Notes under the pieces: generated by a model
Seen by the model: only the letters and a program-made list of their open reading frames with translations
Database searches by the model: none
What the model was told of the DNA's origin: nothing
DNA from: Bromus sterilis
Lineage: Eukaryota > Streptophyta > Magnoliopsida > Poales > Poaceae
Assembly (NCBI GenBank): GCA_950022295.1
Contig: OX465596.1
Coordinates: 122,182,501-122,246,500, forward strand
Direction: 5' to 3'
Length of the DNA: 64,000 nucleotides
Made by a program: the position numbers and the translations under genes
Shown here: positions 1-11,949 of the stretch, piece by piece
Numbering within the stretch: position 1 is the stretch's first letter
How the letters are laid out: every line of letters begins with the position of its first letter

Positions 1-1396
1 GATCGATTTGTGCTTGATGGCGGTCACACAACGTTTGAGTCCGCATCGGAACAATCGGCCGGATTCCGATCATGGTCCCAAATCAAATAGGCGACTCCCT
101 AGGACTAGAGATGGTGCCGTGAGTGAAGTGTCGTGGTAGCATCCTCGCCGGTACTCATTTGAAGGGTCCATCCCCATGCGGTAACTGATGAGGCGTGTGT
201 GTAGCAGTACACCCCTGCAGGGTTAATGAACTATTCGAATAGCCGTGTCCGCGGTTATAGACTACTTGGAGACCTTTACTTGATCATAGATAACTTGAAC
301 TGGATACTTCTAAAACACACCAAGATAAGTGTGAGTGCTATGGCGTGCTTCCTCGTGGGGAAGTAGAGGAAGGCACCATAGTGGAGTATTGGTTGGAGAC
401 TGTTACTTGGACTCGTGTACGTTCTTACCTCTCTCTGGTACTCGTAGTTCAGGACTAGCCAAGTCAAAGCTGGCACTTCTGCAAGTGAAACCCCGGCTCC
501 CTTTGCCTTGATACATGTACATGAGTAGTATAGTTCCTATGTAAGTCTTGCTGAGTACGACTTTGTACTCACGTTTGCTTATTCTATGTTTTAGAGACGA
601 GACCACTGACCCTGATGGTGGCCTCTACCTCGAGCTCGACGTGGACCAATGTCGTATAGTTCCAGGCAGCAGCCTGTGCCCTCTGGAGGTTCGTTGTACT
701 TTTCTTTCAGGCTTCTTAAGCCATTTGTTAAACTTGTCTTTACTAAGACATAATTTGCTTCCGTTGATGTTTGATGTAATGTTGGATCACATTCATGTGA
801 TCTCTGCTTGTATTACAACTACTATGTCTGTTATGTTTAGCAGAAGTTATAAAGACTATGAGTTTGTAGAGTTCATGTTGTGATTACCTGCTGTTTACAC
901 TGGACATGTATGCTGCGTGTATGATTATAACATGCATGTCTTAGTGTGGGGTTCGATAGCTTAGTTGTGTTCTTGCCGGCGGTCTTTTATACACCAAGTG
1001 GCCCTTAGATGTGCGCAGCTTGGGGCATCGCGATGCGATTGCTCGTGACTCTGTCACGTGGCACACTTTCTTGTATGATCGAGCCCGCCCGAGATCCCGA
1101 CTAAGTGATCGGGCTGGAGTAAGTCTATGTAAGGGTTATGATTAAATCGATAACATGGTTGAGGCGACTTGTCTGTGAATATGGAATTCACCACCCATAT
1201 CATTAGACTTGTGTGCGGACGATGAGGACCCATCTCAGTTGATAATCCGGCCTGAATGGGATGCCCCTCACGTTCGATGCTTACCGAGAGTGATCTGTGC
1301 TTGGCCTTGTCTGCTTAGACAAGTGGGTACGGCTCTCGGCTCTCCATGTGATTGTATTGTGACCGGAATTACATACGCTAACCCCGGGTCCCGACA
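1..1396 (+). repeat. Z1 5' LTR, 3' part
   Basis: Aligns with 8826-10221 at the end of the 3' LTR and ends in CCCGACA just before the primer binding site. It contains the palindrome block at 213-254, an exon-like segment from 595 and the 12-base palindrome GCATCGCGATGC at 1025-1036. Confidence 0.93.
213..254 (+). repeat. Triple palindrome block, Z1 5' LTR
   Basis: CCCTGCAGGG (213-222), CTATTCGAATAG (231-242) and CCGCGG (249-254), each its own reverse complement, follow one another. Reference copy for the block seen in all nine LTRs that span it. Confidence 0.85.
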
Positions 1397-1397
1397 G

Positions 1398-1415
1398 ACT
1401 TGCTATCAGAGCGGG
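1398..1415 (+). other. Primer binding site of Z1
   Basis: TTGCTATCAGAGCGGG lies three bases after the LTR end. It resembles the usual TGGTATCAGAGC site for initiator tRNA-Met with one G-to-C change. Confidence 0.75.
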
Positions 1416-1842
1416 ACTGCCTGTAGGATTATCAAACCATTGGCCGTTGTCGAGTCTAGCATTCTATAGTTATATAGTTACATTGGGTATAAGGAAACAA
1501 CGTAAGACTTCTTTTTTCTCCTTACCCTCGTTGATCTGAGTTCTGAGTCAACCTCATCTTATTCTACGGGAAGATAGGACTAGGCTCATCTATGTCTTTA
1601 CTAGGACATCTCGTTGATTGCTTCTTTGTAGCTGTAGGAGTGTTGTGGTCTTTCTGAGCCATCATTCCATAGTGTTTCTGTGGAAGTGATGTCCGTTATC
1701 CTGTAGGTTGTCTCAATTTCCATCCCGGTGCAGCCGTTATGCTGTCCGTTTGTGACTTTGATGCTATTGCATTTTAGTCTTCTATCTTAGCATAGAATTG
1801 TGTCCTAAATCCTGTTCTGATTGTTGATTCTTATCACACAGA
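1416..1842 (+). other. Z1 untranslated leader
   Basis: Non-coding stretch between primer site and the gag start. No open frame or structured element was recognised. Confidence 0.6.
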
Positions 1843-4800
1843 ATGTCAGGTGCAAATCAAGGTGTTGATCCCAGTTCCGGTAACATAGACGGTGAAGAAC
1901 CTCCACCACCCTCAACGGCAGAAATCATGTTGGAGGCTGAACAGAATCGTCGTGATCAGACACGTCTTCTCGAGCGTATTGAGCAGAACACTTCTCGTCA
2001 GCATCATAGTGTTGTCACCATCCAGGACTTCATTCTCCTCAACCCGCCAGTATTCCGATGTCCTTCCGAGCCCCTTGATGCCGATGATTGGCTTCGTTCC
2101 CTCGAGCGTAATCTTGAGACAGCCCATGTTGCTCCAGGTGATCGTGTGCTATTTGCGGCATACTTTCTGGAAGGTGCTACTCTTCAATGGTGGGAGAATT
2201 TTTTAGCAATGCAACCAGTTGGTCACGTGGTGACTTGGCAAGAGTTCTGTGATGAATTCCGAGGATATCATATTCCGGATCAGCTGATGGAGCGCAAGAA
2301 AGAAGAGTTTTGCAATCTGAACCAAGGAACGATGACTGTTCATGAGTATAGGACCGAGTTCACTCGTCTAGCACGTTATGCCCAAGAAGAAGTATCCACC
2401 GACACCAAGAAACAAGAAAGGTTCCGCAAGGGACTTAGCCCCGTCCTTCATCATGACCTGAATCTTCACGAGTTCGTCAACTTCAGGGACTTGGTCGACA
2501 GATCCTTCAAGGCCGAGTATGGAAATGAGTTGTATGAAGAGTCTCGCAAGCGTGATCGTGAGTTTGCCCAATCTTCTGGCCCAGTTTCTCGGAAACGATG
2601 TGTATGGATTCCCTTCAGTGACGTAAGTCGTGCTGTAAGTGCTTCTAGACCATCAACCACCATATATCGTCCACCTCAACCCAATATTCCCCCTTGGAAT
2701 TTTGTTGGACAATCAAGTACTCAAGTTCCTTTCATTCCACGTGGTGTTTGTTTCCAATGTGGACAATCAGGTCACAATGTTTGAGAGTGTCCCCAAAATC
2801 ATGTAGCCACCACACCTAAACCAAAGAAAACCTTTCGTCGTGGTAAGCCACCACCCAAGACTTCCAATGTCAAGCCTCCTGTTTATGAACATGGTTATGT
2901 GAATCATGTATCCATTCTAGATTCCCACAAGTCAACCGATGTTGTACTCGGAACCCTTCCTGTCAATTCCACCCCAGCTTCGGTCCTTTTTGACCCAGGA
3001 GCATCTCACTCATTCATATCCCAGGACTTTGCACTGTCACATGACATCTCTTTTTCGATGTTATCCACCCCCTTAGTTGTGCAAGCCCCTGGATCCAGAT
3101 GGCACACCACCATGGTGAGTCATGAGAATGAAATTGCAATTGTGGGTTTAGTATTCCTTGCCTCACTTATAGCCCTCAAGTCTTCAGACATTGATGTGAT
3201 CTGAGGTATGGATTGGTTATCAAGACAGAATGTTGTCCTTGATTGTAAAGCCAAGTCAGTGAAACTAACCCATCCATCAGGCCAGACAATCAAGTACACC
3301 TCACCAAGCTCTAAAACCCAGGTGCATTCTTTAAATGTGCTTCCTCTTCTAGACCTTGAAGATATTCCGGTGGTTCGTGACTTCCCGGATGTCTTTCCAG
3401 AAGAGTTGCCATGCATACCACCTGACAGATCTGTAGAGTTTGTGGTAGATCTTATCCCAGGAACCGCACCAATATCCAGACGCCCATATAGAATGGCCCC
3501 ACGTGAGTTAGCTGAGCTCAAAATCCAACTTGAAGCTTCGTTGGCAAAAGGCTTCATCCGCCCTAGCTCATCGCCATGGGGTTGCCCCGTTCTGTTCGTA
3601 ACGAAGAAAGATGGAACAGAAAGGATGTGCGTAGACTATCGCCCGCTAAATCTAGCGACGATAAAGAACAAGTACCCACTGCCCAGGATCAATGATCTTT
3701 ATGATCAACTTGCAGGATCCTCTGTCTTCTCCAAAATGGATTTGAGATTAGGCTATCATCAAATCAAAATCAGAAACGAGGACATTCCCAAAACGGCTTT
3801 TACTACTCGTTATGGTCTATATGAGTACACCGTCATGTCCTTCGGTTTAACCAATGCCCCCGCCACATTCTCGCGCTTGATGAATTCGATCTTCATGGAG
3901 TACTTAGATAAATTTGTTGTAGTTTATCTTGATGACATTCTTATCTACTCGAAGAACGAAGAAGATCACGCAGAACATCTTAGGCTGGTATTGATGAAAC
4001 TTAGAGAGCATCGCCTTTATGCTAAATTCTCCAAGTGTGAATTCTGGCTACCAGAAGTGACCTACTTAGGCCACGAGATTTCTGCAAAAGGCATTGCTGT
4101 CAATCCCGAGAGAGTTTAGGCCGTCCTTGACTGGACTCCACCTTAATCGGTTAAGCAAGTTAGGAGTTTTCTTGGCTTAGCAAGCTATTGTCGCCGCTTC
4201 GTCGAGAACTTTTCTAAAGTTGCAAAGCCTCTAACTGAACTCCTCAAGAAAGAGAAGAAATTCGAATGGACTCCCAAGTGTGAGGAAAGCTTTCAAGAGC
4301 TAAAAAGAAGATTGACTTCTGCACCCGTACTTGCGCCTCCAGACACCAAAAAGGATTTCGAGATCTATTGTGATGCCTCACGACAAGGGTTAGGATGCAT
4401 ACTTATGCAAGATCGACATGTGGTAGCTTATGCTTCACGCCAGTTGCGGACACATGAAGAGAACTATCCTACCCATGATCTTGAACTTGCTGCCGTAGTT
4501 CATGCCCTAACAACTTGGCGACATTACCTCCATGGTAATCGTTGTGAGATTTATTCCGACCACCAAAGCCTCAAATACATATTCACCCAGCCAGATCTTA
4601 ATCTCAGGCAAAGACGCTGGATTGAGTTGATAAAAGATTATGACTTAGGAATTTCTTACACCCCAGGCAAAGCCAATGTCATGGCTGATGCACTAAGTCG
4701 TAAGTTGTATTGTAACAACCTCATATTACAACAATATCAACCACTTCTTAATGAGGAATTTCGAAAGCTCAACCTCGAGATTTTTCCTCGTGGATCTCTT

Positions 4801-6315
4801 TTCAACTTGGTGGCGAAACCAACCTTTGAGGATCAAATCATAGTTGCCCAAAGGCGTGCACGAGGTGTTCGCCGGATCAAGGAGAACATTGCTAGCGGAG
4901 TTGCTAAATGTTTCTCCACAGATAGCAAAGGAACGGTATTCTTTGAAAATCGTTTGGTAGTACCTAAGAATAGGGAACTAAGGCAACTCATCCTCAAAGA
5001 AGCCCACGACACACCCCTCTCGATTCATCCCGGTAGCACCAAAATGTACCGAGATCTACGCTAGAGATTTTGGTGGACTAGGATGAAGAGAGAAATTGCT
5101 CAGTTCATTGCTGAATGTGATGTTTGTCGTCGCATTAAGGCAGAACATCAAAGACCTGCTTGTACTCTTAGACCTTTGCCTATCCCCGAGTGGAAATGGG
5201 ATAAAGTCAGTATGGACTTCATCACCGGCTTTCCAAAAACCCAGAAAGGAAATGATGCCATCTTCGTTGTCATTGATCGACTTTCAAAAGTTGCTCACTT
5301 CCTTCCAGTTCGAGAGTCTATAACTGCTAGCCAGTTAGCGGACTTGTATGTCTCCCGAATCGTGTCACGTCACGGTGTTCCTTTGGAAATCAATTCAGAC
5401 CGTGGTAGTCTTTTCACTTCTCGATTTTGGGAAAGTTTCCAGAATGCTATGGGAACCCACCTCTCCTTTAGCACCGCCTATCACCCGCAGTCCAGTGGTC
5501 AAGTAGAAAGGGTCCATCAAATTCTTGAAGACATGCTCAGAGCTTGTGTTATCTCATTCGGAAAGAAATGGGAGAATTCTCTTCCTTTTGCTGAATTTGC
5601 ATATAACAATAGTTTCCAATCTAGTTTGGGCATGGCTCCTTTTGAATTTCTCTATGGACGGAAATGTCGAACACCCCTAAACTGGTCAGAAACCGGTGAA
5701 AGACAATTCTTTGGACCGGATTTGATTCAGGATGCAGAAGAGCAGGTTCGCATTGTTCGTGAGAAATTGAAAACAGCCCAGTCTCGTCAGAAAATCTATT
5801 ATGATCGTCATCATAGGGAAGAAAGCTATAATCTGGATGAGAAGGCTTACCTTCGAGTTACTCCTCTGAAGGGTACCCATCGCTTCGGTATCAAAGGCAG
5901 GTTGGCCCCACGTTATATCGGTCCCTTTCGCATTCTCGCTAAACGTGGAGAAGTTGCCTACCAATTGGAACTACCCCCTCAGCTCTCCCAGGTTCATGAT
6001 GTCTTCCACATCTCTCAACTCAGGCGTTGCTTCAAGGACCCCGTCCGCGAAGTAGACCACGAAACACTTGTTCTCCAAGATAACCTTTCATACCGATAGT
6101 ACCCTGTTCGTATTCTTGATGAAGCCGAGCGTAGCACGAGACGTCAGAAGATAAGATTCTTCAAAGTGCAGTGGTCACATCATTCAGAGAAGGAAGCCAC
6201 CTGGGAACGAGAGGATCGTCTACGAGCTGAGTACCCCACCCTCTTCCCGACGACTTCTGAATCTCGGGACGAGATTCTTATGAGTGGGGGCGAGTTGTCA
6301 GAACCCCAAATTTAG
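1843..6315 (+). pseudogene. Z1 gag-pol polyprotein, broken by six in-frame stops
   Basis: One frame runs from ATG 1843 to TAG 6313-6315, which lies 20 bases inside the 3' LTR. It is interrupted only by stops: TGA 2782, TGA 3202, TAG 4117, TAA 4144, TAG 5062 and TAG 6097; I see no frameshift. Order: Gag domain (residues about 65-230), CCHC zinc knuckle (the first TGA falls inside it), aspartic protease with D-P-G-A-S (2992 on), reverse transcriptase with YLDD (3925-3936), RNase H (DAS near 4375; ADALSR near 4690), integrase with HHCC-type zinc segment, D-D-E core (SDRGS near 5396; GQVER near 5500) and a chromodomain-like tail around 6100-6240. Most Gypsy proteases have D-S/T-G; proline there is unusual. 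Several stops are compatible with C-to-T change at CGA, CAG or CAA, as in methylated repeats. Confidence 0.93.
6281..6295 (+). other. Polypurine tract of Z1
   Basis: TGAGTGGGGGCGAGT directly precedes the TGTCAGAACCC start of the 3' LTR, where plus-strand DNA synthesis would be primed. Confidence 0.75.
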
Positions 6316-8201
6316 GTTTGTGCTTTTCCAAGCTTGCATTTTGCATCTTGAAAAAAAGTGCAAAAGAAAAAGGAATTGGGGAAAAGAAAAGCCCTAAATG
6401 ATTTAAATAAAAAGGCCAGAATTAAATCTTTTTCCAAAATTCTTTTGGATGTATTGAAAAATCCTAAAAATGAGTCTGATCATTTTAAAAGTGATTTGGG
6501 ATTAATCCCATGCTCATAGATTTTTCAAAAATCCAAATAGTGGCTTGGAAATTAAATCAAATGCCTATTTGAACTGGAATTCAAATAATTTGAATTTCAA
6601 AAATTCCCAAAACTTGGGGTTGACTTCTATAGAGTCACCTAGGTTTTATAAAAATGATTGGGGATTTTTATAAATGCCCTAGCTATTTATTTTAAATGGG
6701 CAAAACAAATAACAAAAAGAATTAAAAGAAAAACAGAGCAGAACCTTACCTTGCGCCCACGGGCGAAGCCCACCTGGCCCGGCTCATCTCCTCCTCTGTC
6801 GTCTTCCTCCTCTTGCCAGAAGAAGAGGCAGCCGCACCGTGCGCTGCGTGGCGGGCATGCCCTCCCCCTCCTCGCCACCTCCTGCTCTTCCCCCTCTCTT
6901 CTCTCTCGCTCTGGAGACGCCCAGAGGCCCCCGGTCACTTTCCCCTCCTCTCGCAACCTCCCTCCTCTCCTCTGCCGCATTTTCCGAACCACAGCCGGAG
7001 AGGGCCGCCGTGGCCGCCGCGTCCAACGGCCTCCTCCCGCCGTCCCATGCTGTCCAGGAGCTTCACCAACGCCGTCCTCGTCGAGCCACGCCCCCAATTC
7101 GAGCTCGGGGGCCCTGAAGACGACGTACGCCTAGCCACTTCCCCGCCGGCCGCCGCCAACTCTGGCGAGAAATTCGTCGCGCCCAGCTTTCCTCCGACCT
7201 CCCCGAGTGCTCCATCGCGATCTGGTGAGCACCGCGCCTCGATTCCCTCTTCCTTATCTCTCCCTAATCCTTCCGTCGCCATTCTCCATGGACAGAGGCC
7301 ACGGCCGCCGCCGGGCTTGGCCTAGCCGTCGTTCCCGTGCTCCCCTTGGTGCCCTGATGGCACCAGTGGATGCGCGAGGATGCAGGGCACCTGCCCGTGC
7401 CCCCCTTTCCCTCTCCCGTGCCCGAATCCCTCTCTCCGGCGAAGCTCCGGCGAGCACTGAGCTCACCGGAGACGTCCTGGCCATTAAGGCCCTAATTAAC
7501 CTGCTAACCCACCCCCTCCTCTCACTGACAGTGGGCCCCAGGCCAAAGTTAATCAAGGTTTAAATTAAACAGAGAGGTTAATAACCCCTCTCTCACTGAC
7601 AGGTGGGGCCGCCCTGTCAGTTGACTGGTCAAACCCTGGCGTCAGCATGACCTAGTGATGACGCAGTAAATCTTAAATCATTTAATTTATTCAGTAAATT
7701 CCAGAAAGTAAGCAAAACTTTGAAATTGAATAACTTTTAAACTATAACTCCAAATTCAAAGTGTAATATATGAAAAATGATCAGGAGAAAATACTATATC
7801 CAAATTTCCAACTTTCAGCTATGTTGGAGTTGATCTTAAAAAGGGATCAGTAGCTTTTGCTATTTGATTTAATTGGTTTTAATTCAAAATGAATTCAATT
7901 TCTATTCCAACTTCAAACTTTGAAATGCACCACACATCACTTGTACTTCAGAAGCTTTTCACACACATGACCATTTGGTTTCCAATGAACAAACATTAGC
8001 AAATGCAAGTTGACCAAATTTGAATAACATTTGGAATTTGAATTTGAATTCACTTTCAAATCAACTTCAATTAACATGGTGCAACTCAAACATAAGTCAC
8101 ATCAGCACATTGCCATGCTATGTTTTGCGTATTGAATGTGCATTGTATTATCTTGATTGTGTTTTACTTCCAGTGCTTCGGTGATTGCTTCTTCTCGGTA
8201 G

Positions 8202-8265
8202 AGTTGATCTCGGAGACGAGTTCAACCTCACGTCAGAAGAGTGTTACATCGTGATCGTCAGCAAG
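8202..8265 (+). pseudogene. LTR-embedded exon E2, Z1 copy
   Basis: Preceded by TTCTCGGTAG and followed by the GC-type donor GCAAGC. At 64 bases it is two shorter than the 66-base E2 of Z2 and Z3, while E3 of this LTR (from 9421) has two extra bases (AGAG instead of AG at the acceptor), so the phases partly compensate. In the phase used by the other families there is one TGA; another frame is open and acidic but does not join to E3. I regard this copy as broken. Confidence 0.4.
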
Positions 8266-9038
8266 GCAAGCAGCCCCCTCTTTGATCATGTCTATAAAAT
8301 CCCAGTTCCCTCTCATTCTCGCAAATGCATGTTTAGGATGTCACCATGATACGTTCTATCGCTAGTTGAACCCATTCCTTTGCATGACCTATCATTTTTG
8401 TCACAGTAGTAAGCAAACCACAATCCTAGCAGATGTAGGAGTTGGTTGATATCATGTGGCCCCTACAACTGTTACATCTTATTGCATGCTTAGAGTTGTT
8501 ACTTGAGGTTACTTTGATGTGAGTCGGTATGGTAGTGATCATGTGAATGATGGTGGTAACGTGTTGGTGAATCTACCCTAAACAAAGGTGAACGATGAGA
8601 GGCTGTGTAGGAGTACACAGTGGGTTGTCTCGTTGAACACTGCCTTAGACCCGAGTTCTTATGTTGTTATCCAAGACAAAGAGTACGACCACACATTGGG
8701 CTCACTGACCCCTCTCGGCCTAGTACCTCACCCCGGACCTGTCCAGGAGTCGCATGTAGTTCGCCCTTTAACGAGCTCAAGCAGGTGGAACCAAGGTAAG
8801 TGGTTGGCGTAGGTTGTGGGCACGTTGAATCAAGTGATAGTACTAGCGATCACACAACGTTTGAGTCCGCATCGGAACAATCGGCCGGATTCCGATCGTG
8901 GTCCCAACTCAAATAGGCGAATCCCTAGGACTAGAGATGGTGCCGTGAGTGAAGTGTCGTGGCAGCATCCTCGCCGGTACTCATTTGAAGGGTCCATCCC
9001 CAGGTGGTAACTGATGAGGCGTGTGTGTAGCAGTACAC

Positions 9039-9080
9039 CCCTGCAGGGTTAATGAACTATTCGAATAGCCGTGTCCGCGG
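9039..9080 (+). repeat. Triple palindrome block, Z1 3' LTR
   Basis: CCCTGCAGGG 9039-9048, CTATTCGAATAG 9057-9068, CCGCGG 9075-9080; identical to the 5' LTR copy. Confidence 0.85.
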
Positions 9081-10221
9081 TTATAGACTACTTGGAGACC
9101 TTTACTTGATCATAGATAACTTGAACTGGATACTTCTAAAACACACTAAGATAAGTGTGAGTGCTATCGCGTGCTTCCTCGTGGGGAAGTCGAGGAAGGG
9201 ACCATAGTGGAGTATTGGTTGGAGACTGTTACTTGGACTCGTGTACGTTCTTACCTCTCTCTGGTACTCGTAGTTCAGGACTAGCCAAGTCAAAGCTGGC
9301 ACTTCTGCAAGTGAAACCCCACCTCCCTTTGCCCTTATACATGTGCATGAGTAGTATAGTTCCTATGTAAGTCTTGCTGAGTACGACTTTGTACTCACGT
9401 TTACTTATTCTATGTTTTAGAGACGAGACCACTGACCCTGATGGTGGCCTCTACCTCGAGCTCGACGTGGACCAATGTCGTATAGTTCCAGGCAGCAGCC
9501 TGTGCCCTCTGGAGGGTCGTTGTACTTTTCTTTCAGGCTTCTTAGGCCATTTGTTAAACTTGTCTTTACTAAGACATAATTTGATTCCGTTGATGTTTGA
9601 TGTAATGTTGGATCACAGTCATGTGATCTCTGCTTGTATTACAACTACTATGTCTGCTCTGTTTAGCAGAAGTTATAAAGACTATGAGTTTGTAGAGTTC
9701 ATGTTGTGATTACCTGCTGTTTACACTGGACATGTATGCTGCGTGTATGATTATAACATGCATGTCTTAGTGTGGGGTTCGATAGCTTAGTTGTGTTCTT
9801 GCCGACGGTCTTTTATACACCAAGTGGCCCTTAGATCTGCGCACCTTGGGACATCGCGATGCGATTGCTCGTGACTCTGTCACGTGGCACACTTTGTTGT
9901 ATGATCAAGCCCGCCCGAGATCCCGACTAAGTGATCGGGATGGAGTAAGTCTATGTAAGGGTTATGATTAAATCGATAACATGGTTGAGGCGACTTGTCT
10001 GTGAATATGGAATTCACCACCCATATCATTAGACTTGTGTGCGGACGATGAGGACCCATCTCAGTTGATCATCCGGCCTGAATGGGATGCCCCTCACGTT
10101 CGATGCTTACCGAGAGTGATCTGTGCTGGCCTTGTCTGCTTAGACAAGTGGGTACGGCTCTCGGCTCTCCATGTGATTGTATTGTGACCGGAATTACATA
10201 CGCTAACCCCGGGTCCCGACA

Positions 10222-11695
10222 TCCTCCTCCTTCCTCCTCTCTTTCTTCCTCCTCCTTCTGTTGGCTTCTTTCACTCTCGGTGGGAGCCTGGTGGATAAGC
10301 TGGGGTGGCTAGGGGGAGCTGGGAGTGGTGGTGGAGCGAGTTGAGGAGGGCACCCTGGGTCCTCCTTTTATAGATGCAGCGAGGGGAGGACGTAGGCAAC
10401 GGCCGGGAAGCCACGCTGGCGATCCGCGGCCTTCTCCTGGTCTGGGCAGCGAGGGCCTGGAGAGTGAGGGAGAGAGGCGAGGGTGGGAAGGCGGGTACGC
10501 CACTGTCTCCGGCCACATTTTCGTCGACGACTGGGGGTAGACAAGCTATGTCAGGCCATGGGGCCGATCCGCGGCGTCCGCTCCTGGCAGGCGTGCGCAT
10601 GGTCTGGCGAGCAAGCACGTGAAGAGGAGGATAGATGGGCCAGTGGTCTGCCGGGTTGGGGATGGGTTGATGGAGTCCAGGGAAGGTGCAACTGGGGATG
10701 GTCTAGCTAGGTGAGAGAGCATCCCAGGGAGAGAGAGATTAGGGGAGAGATTAGTGGGGTAGTTAGGGTGGTTTTTTCCCCTCTTTTTTTAAACACTGAT
10801 TTAAAAGGAAAACTTAGTTATTCCAGAAAATGTACCCAAGGTGTTTGTTGAAAATGCTTAAAAGAAATTTCTATTTAAATTTTATAATTTTATGGATATG
10901 GTTAGTGGATCATGGTCATGTATGGATTTTATTAGGTCTTATATATTCATAGGATTTTAATGATCATTATTTTTAGTTCTTTTCATCGAGCAAAATTTAT
11001 TTCCTTAGGGCTTTGTGGTGGTCAAAATTACTATTGATATAATTACACTACAGAAAATATATAATGTTTCATATCCTTTACAAATTAAAGCAAAAGAAAT
11101 GCAAGACAAACCACAAGTGAATATATTAAGAGAGTGCAAGGGAACTAAATGATATGATCATTTTAGCTATATATATATGCTACGGTTTTAGTGATTCTAA
11201 AAGATAATAATATTTTTTTTACAATATATGAGGTTTCACACTCCTCATATATTTTTGTAGCAACTAGTGCAAAAGATAACAAGAATGACAAACACAATAA
11301 TAAAGTGAAGTGGTACAAGAATGCTAATGATACTAGGGTTTTCTTTATTACTATGTTTGATCATGTTTATTTTTATGCGATCATCTTATGATGATTTGCA
11401 GACATGGTGGAGAGATGATCTTCACCACAATCACTTGTTTATCTATGCACCACAAAACGATCAACACTGCATGAAAGATTTTCTACTTTGCAATAAATTC
11501 AAACAATCTCATCACCACAAACAATAGGATCACCAGTTCACCACATGTTCATCTTTCGACTACATGCAAGATCTTGATCATCTCTAAACACACACACATT
11601 CAATCATCCAATCAACATCACACCATTGCAAGACAAAAGTTTTTGTTGGCCCTCAATTTTTGGTCATCACATGCGATAATTTTTGGGGTGTGACA
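10222..11695 (-). mobile_element. LTR fragment W, reverse strand
   Basis: Read on the minus strand it begins TGTCACACCCC at 11695, has an AT-rich half, then a GC-rich segment with a TATA box, and is cut at 10222 by Z1. The start motif, promoter position and sharp junction with Y1 pol at 11695/11696 show the first part of an LTR. Y1 sequence resumes with ATTCC, a candidate target duplication whose partner is beyond the window. No coding sequence was recognised. Confidence 0.75.
10364..10374 (-). promoter_or_regulatory. TATA box of LTR W, reverse strand
   Basis: On the minus strand the sequence reads CTATAAAAGGAGG, followed about 30 bases later by a C-rich leader-like stretch. It faces left, toward the antisense strand of the Z1 3' LTR. 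Confidence 0.6.
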
Positions 11696-11949
11696 ATTCC
11701 CCCAGTTCGAGCTATTGAGTTCGTTATTGAGTTAGAGCCTGGTACTAAGCCCATTTCTCGGCATCCGTACAAGATGTGTTCGAAGGATTTGATTGAGCTC
11801 AAGAAGCAGTTCACAGAGTTGGAGGCAGGCGGTTTTATCCGCGCGAGCACTTCCCCTTGGGGTGCACCATCTTTGTTTGTCCAGAAGAAAGATGGGTCTA
11901 GGCGCTTGGTCCAGGACTATCGTGGCATCAACAAGAAGACCATCAAGAA
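11696..11949 (+). pseudogene. Y1 pol, start of reverse transcriptase
   Basis: An open stretch encodes the N-terminal part of a Gypsy reverse transcriptase: the P-I-S-R-H-P-Y segment near residue 20, the G-F-I-R-A-S-T-S-P-W-G segment and F-V-Q-K-K-D-G-S. It stops at the AAGAA duplication where X1 inserted and resumes in the same order at 16524. Relative to Z1 it starts upstream of RT; protease and Gag are absent. Confidence 0.92.

Larger units (their letters stand above)
1..10221 (+). mobile_element. Ty3/Gypsy LTR retrotransposon Z1 (5' end outside window)
   Basis: The end of a 5' LTR, a primer binding site, a single gag-pol frame, a polypurine tract and a complete 3' LTR follow in order. Domain order (Gag, protease, RT, RNase H, integrase, chromodomain-like tail) is that of Ty3/Gypsy; one continuous frame with very long LTRs suggests the Del/Tekay chromovirus group (inference). 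The two LTRs align over about 1370 bases with roughly 30 mismatches by eye (about 2.2%), so insertion is fairly recent. The 3' flank TCCTC (10222-10226) is the candidate target duplication; its partner is outside the window. The element lies inside the reverse-strand LTR W. Confidence 0.93.
6296..10221 (+). repeat. Z1 3' LTR (3926 bp)
   Basis: Begins TGTCAGAACCCC and ends GTCCCGACA. Parts in order: AT-rich head; CpG-rich block from about 6745, beginning near GGGCGAAGCC and ending in a GTGAGC donor at 7225; AT-rich middle with AATGATCAGGAGAAAAT; exon-like E2 at 8202-8265; palindrome block at 9039; hairpin at 9174-9198; exon-like E3 from 9421. Long open frames in the CpG block on both strands (for example 6813-7325) reflect base composition. 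Same family as Z2 and Z3 but clearly diverged from them. Confidence 0.93.

Noticed and set aside
548..883. 111-residue frame in Z1 5' LTR, repeated at 9374
   Set aside because: Its ATG is upstream of the E3 acceptor and the frame runs past the E3 end of other Z copies; better explained as E3 plus intron and tail.
6813..7325. Long open frames in the CpG block of Z1 LTR (also 48446-49180, 60192-60815, 58176-58877)
   Set aside because: Several frames on both strands are open at once and are rich in Arg, Pro, Ser and Ala, as expected of GC-rich DNA. They are not conserved between copies and I would not call them host genes; part of one may be the first exon of the LTR gene.
7225..8202. One consistent E1-to-E2 reading frame for all LTR families
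   Set aside because: Phases at the GTRAG donors differ between families in the frames I tried, so I leave the N-terminus unassigned.
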